From Candidatus Aerophobota bacterium (GTDB taxonomy: Bacteria > Aerophobota > Aerophobia > Aerophobales > B3-G15): a DNA stretch of 6,216 bases. Shown in pieces: positions 4,173-6,216 of this stretch. The notes below the pieces were generated by a model. That model ran no database searches and was not told the origin of the DNA. It saw only the letters and a program-made list of their open reading frames with translations. The first letter of the stretch is position 1, and every line of letters starts with the position of its first letter. The DNA lies in contig DRTT01000140.1 in NCBI GenBank assembly GCA_011372105.1, forward strand, positions 1 to 6,216, in the 5' to 3' direction. Made by a program: the position numbers and the translations under genes.

Positions 4173-5243
4173 TTGCAGGACAGAAAATACAAAATAGCAG
4201 TAATTCCAGGAGACGGAATAGGTCCTGAGGTAACAAGAGAGGCTATTAAAGTTTTAAAAGCAGCCTCAGAAAAAGAGGGATTTAAATTTGAGCTTGTGGA
4301 GTATGACTTTGGAGCAGAAAGATATCTTAAGACAGGAGAGACTCTCCCCGACTCTGCTCTTGAAGAGCTAAAGAAAATGGACGCTATATTTCTTGGTGCT
4401 GTTGGAGACCCAAGAGTTGAGCCAGGAATTCTTGAAAAAGGGATTCTTCTTAAATTAAGATTTGGTCTTGACCAGTATATAAATCTTCGCCCCGTCAAAC
4501 TTTACCCCGGGGTGTGGACCCCTCTTAAAGATAAAGGCCCGGAAGATATAGATTTTGTGGTGGTGAGAGAAAACACAGAGGGTCTTTATCTTGGAGTGGG
4601 AGGATTTGTTAAAAAGGGGACACCTGATGAGATTGCAATTCAGGAGATGATAAATACAAGAAAGGGAGTTGAAAGGTGTATAAGGTATGCCTTTGAGTAT
4701 GCCAGGAAAAGAAACAAGAAAAAGAAGGTAACCTTATGTGATAAGGCAAATGTTTTAACCTATGCTCATGACCTCTGGAGAAGGACCTTTAAGGAAGTAG
4801 GTGAGGAATATCCTGGCATTGAGAAAGATTTTGCTTTTGTTGATGCTACCTGTATGTGGATGGTTAAGAACCCTGAGTGGTTTGATGTGATTGTCACCTG
4901 CAACATGTTTGGAGACATAATAACAGATCTTGGAGCAATGATTCAGGGAGGAATGGGTATTGCAGCAGGCGCCAACATCAACCCCGAGGGTGTATCCATG
5001 TTTGAGCCAATTCATGGCTCTGCTCCTAAATATGCCGGGAAAAATGTAATAAATCCTATGGCAGCAATATGTGCCATGCAAATGCTTCTTGAAAACATAG
5101 GAGAAGAGAAGGCAGCAAGAGTTGTGGAAGATGCCATAGTTAAAACTTTATCAACAGGAAAATTAAAAGATCTCTCTCCAAGAAGTGGTTTAAAGACAGA
5201 CGAAATAGGAGATATGGTGGTAAAAAACATTCTATTATCCTAA
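4173..5243 (+). CDS. NAD(P)-dependent beta-decarboxylating dehydrogenase (isopropylmalate/isocitrate/tartrate family)
   Basis: Seen: 356 residues from TTG 4173, supported by AAAGGAGG five bases upstream. This is the usual length for LeuB-type enzymes. It opens with '[13 protein letters not shown]' (8-20). The hydroxyacid-binding set is complete: R96, R106 (LRP), R132 (RENTEG) and Y139. K191 in 'CDKANV' is the catalytic lysine, and D224, D248 and D252 are the metal ligands. The cofactor loop is '[15 protein letters not shown]' (281-295). Function: oxidises and decarboxylates a (2R,3S)-type 3-substituted malate in the cytoplasm, as in leucine synthesis (3-isopropylmalate), lysine/2-oxo acid chain extension, or D-malate/tartrate use. 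The substrate loop '[21 protein letters not shown]' is split here as 94-103 and 104-113; its DQY-x-NLRP form resembles D-malate/tartrate dehydrogenases more than classical LeuB (ANLRP). K286-Y287 match the NADP-binding pair of isocitrate dehydrogenase. No leuA, leuC or leuD is nearby, so I give no gene symbol. Family is certain, substrate open. Confidence 0.92.
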   Translation: MQDRKYKIAVIPGDGIGPEVTREAIKVLKAASEKEGFKFELVEYDFGAERYLKTGETLPDSALEELKKMDAIFLGAVGDPRVEPGILEKGILLKLRFGLDQYINLRPVKLYPGVWTPLKDKGPEDIDFVVVRENTEGLYLGVGGFVKKGTPDEIAIQEMINTRKGVERCIRYAFEYARKRNKKKKVTLCDKANVLTYAHDLWRRTFKEVGEEYPGIEKDFAFVDATCMWMVKNPEWFDVIVTCNMFGDIITDLGAMIQGGMGIAAGANINPEGVSMFEPIHGSAPKYAGKNVINPMAAICAMQMLLENIGEEKAARVVEDAIVKTLSTGKLKDLSPRSGLKTDEIGDMVVKNILLS

Positions 5244-5293
5244 AATAAAAAACTTTTTTGAAGAGCTTAGAAGAAAATTTTAAGAAAAACAAA

Positions 5294-6216
5294 GTGTCTT
5301 GCGTAAGCGTTATAAAAGTAAAAGGTGGTGATATTTACAGAGGGGTATCTTTTGCTATTGAAAGGGTAGGGGGCGTAAATTTAAAAGGGAAAAGTGTTTT
5401 AATTAAACCCAATCTGGTTGACCCTCGTCTGCCTGAAAGTGGCGAGATAACAAATCCAGAAGTTGTGGAAGCTTTAATAAAATATTGCAAGGAAAAAGGG
5501 GCAGAGAAAATAGTTGTTGGTGATGGACCAAGCTATTATCAATCTGAAACACGCCTCAAGGATTGTTTTACCAAAACAGGAACAGCTAAGGTAGCAGAAA
5601 AATGTGGCGTAAAGTGGGTTATCTTTGATGACTTATCTTATAGAAAATTTAGAAATGTCTCACCTTACACTCCTCCAGAATTTATGGTAACAGACCTTGT
5701 CTTTACATCAGATGTTATTATAAATGTTCCTGTTATGAAGACCCACTTCATGTCAAAGGTTACTCTTGCAATGAAGAATTTAAAAGGAACTCTTAAAAGA
5801 GAAAACAAACCCAAATTTCATCGCAACCTTGCAAGAGCAGTGGTGGAACTTAACAAAATAGTTCGCCCCACCTTAAACATAGTGGATGCCACCCTTGTGA
5901 GAAAGGATTTTCCTCTTCTTATAGCAGGGAAGGATATAGTGGCAACAGATGCTGTAACAAGCAGCATAATGGGATTTAATCCTGAGGATGTTGAGATGAT
6001 TAAATTTGGATTTGAAGAAGGACTGGGGGAGATTAATCTTGATAAAATAAAAGTGGAAGGAGATGACCTTAAAGGAATAAAAATGAATTTTTTCCTTCCT
6101 TCTGAAAAAATAAAAGAAAAATTTCCCCTTTTAAAACTTGAGGTTGAAAATGCCTGCTGTGGCTGCTTGATTCCAATACTTTCCTGTCTTTCTGAATTTG
6201 AAGAAAGCAAAGAAAA
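5294..6216 (+). CDS. DUF362 family protein (partial, 3' end outside window)
   Basis: Seen: an open frame reaches the right edge without a stop. The start chosen is GTG 5294, giving 307 residues and the usual family opening 'VSVIKVKGGDIYRG'. The frame is open back to 5249, and TTG 5258 (12 codons earlier) is possible. Neither start has a good ribosome site. Landmarks of DUF362 in order: 'SVLIKPNLV' (34-42), 'IVVGDGPS' (73-80), 'VIINVPVMKTH' (141-151), 'LAMKNLKG' (158-165), H176, 'LNIVDAT' (194-200), 'GKDIVATDAV' (212-221), and a Cys cluster C288-C289-G-C291 with C298 near the cut end. Known: DUF362 proteins occur mainly in anaerobes, often with ferredoxin-type 4Fe-4S domains. The biochemical role is unsettled. 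Inference: a cytoplasmic, possibly Fe-S-binding protein co-transcribed with the dehydrogenase 50 bases upstream. The C-terminus would show whether a ferredoxin domain follows. Confidence 0.88.
   Translation, partial: MSCVSVIKVKGGDIYRGVSFAIERVGGVNLKGKSVLIKPNLVDPRLPESGEITNPEVVEALIKYCKEKGAEKIVVGDGPSYYQSETRLKDCFTKTGTAKVAEKCGVKWVIFDDLSYRKFRNVSPYTPPEFMVTDLVFTSDVIINVPVMKTHFMSKVTLAMKNLKGTLKRENKPKFHRNLARAVVELNKIVRPTLNIVDATLVRKDFPLLIAGKDIVATDAVTSSIMGFNPEDVEMIKFGFEEGLGEINLDKIKVEGDDLKGIKMNFFLPSEKIKEKFPLLKLEVENACCGCLIPILSCLSEFEESKE

Noticed and set aside
4067..4498. Minus-strand frames inside the dehydrogenase and exonuclease genes (also 3610-3966, 4755-5081, 5012-5230, 5818-6210)
   Set aside because: All are antisense shadows of genes with clear family motifs on the plus strand.
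1..6216. CRISPR arrays, tRNA/rRNA genes, insertion-sequence ends, transposases
   Set aside because: No spaced repeats, cloverleaf sequences, rRNA stretches, long inverted repeats or transposase motifs were found on either strand by reading.

Overview
The window reads as chromosomal DNA from an anaerobic, probably thermophilic bacterium. The reasons are AGA/AGG and ATA codon use, moderate to low GC, several TTG starts, a DUF362 (putative iron-sulfur) protein and a tartrate/D-malate/isopropylmalate-type dehydrogenase. An uncultured lineage of the Atribacterota/Aerophobetes kind would fit, but no rRNA or other marker is present, so the placement is only a guess.

Layout. Everything points away from a divergent promoter region at about 3200-3355. 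Leftwards (minus strand) there is first a small coiled-coil gene (3101-2757). Next come a second minus promoter (2672-2644), a short stretch able to form an H-type pseudoknot, and a strong intrinsic terminator (2537-2507). Below the terminator lies a minus-strand cluster of five genes running off the left edge: an unrecognised 180-residue cytoplasmic protein, a 62-residue zinc-finger protein of anti-sigma (zf-HC2) style that overlaps it, two paralogous secreted beta-sandwich proteins, and a secreted Ig-fold protein like DUF916 or pilus chaperones (partial). Rightwards (plus strand) there is a compact three-gene run: a DEDDy ribonuclease-H-like protein with an N-terminal helix-hairpin-helix (YprB family), a beta-decarboxylating dehydrogenase annotated as LeuB-like, and a DUF362 protein (partial).

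How it may work together. The left cluster looks like a cell-surface module. Two small W-x-L/I-containing, Y-x-G...FT...P-ending proteins sit beside an Ig-fold partner, which recalls WxL/WxL-interacting-protein loci or chaperone/pilin loci. It also carries a possible zinc-dependent regulator and an RNA-like leader with a terminator directly upstream. The right cluster is metabolic and housekeeping in character. The most interesting item is the 2507-2637 minus-strand element (promoter, pseudoknot, terminator, surface operon). It has the architecture of a riboswitch or small RNA, but I cannot match it to a class I know.
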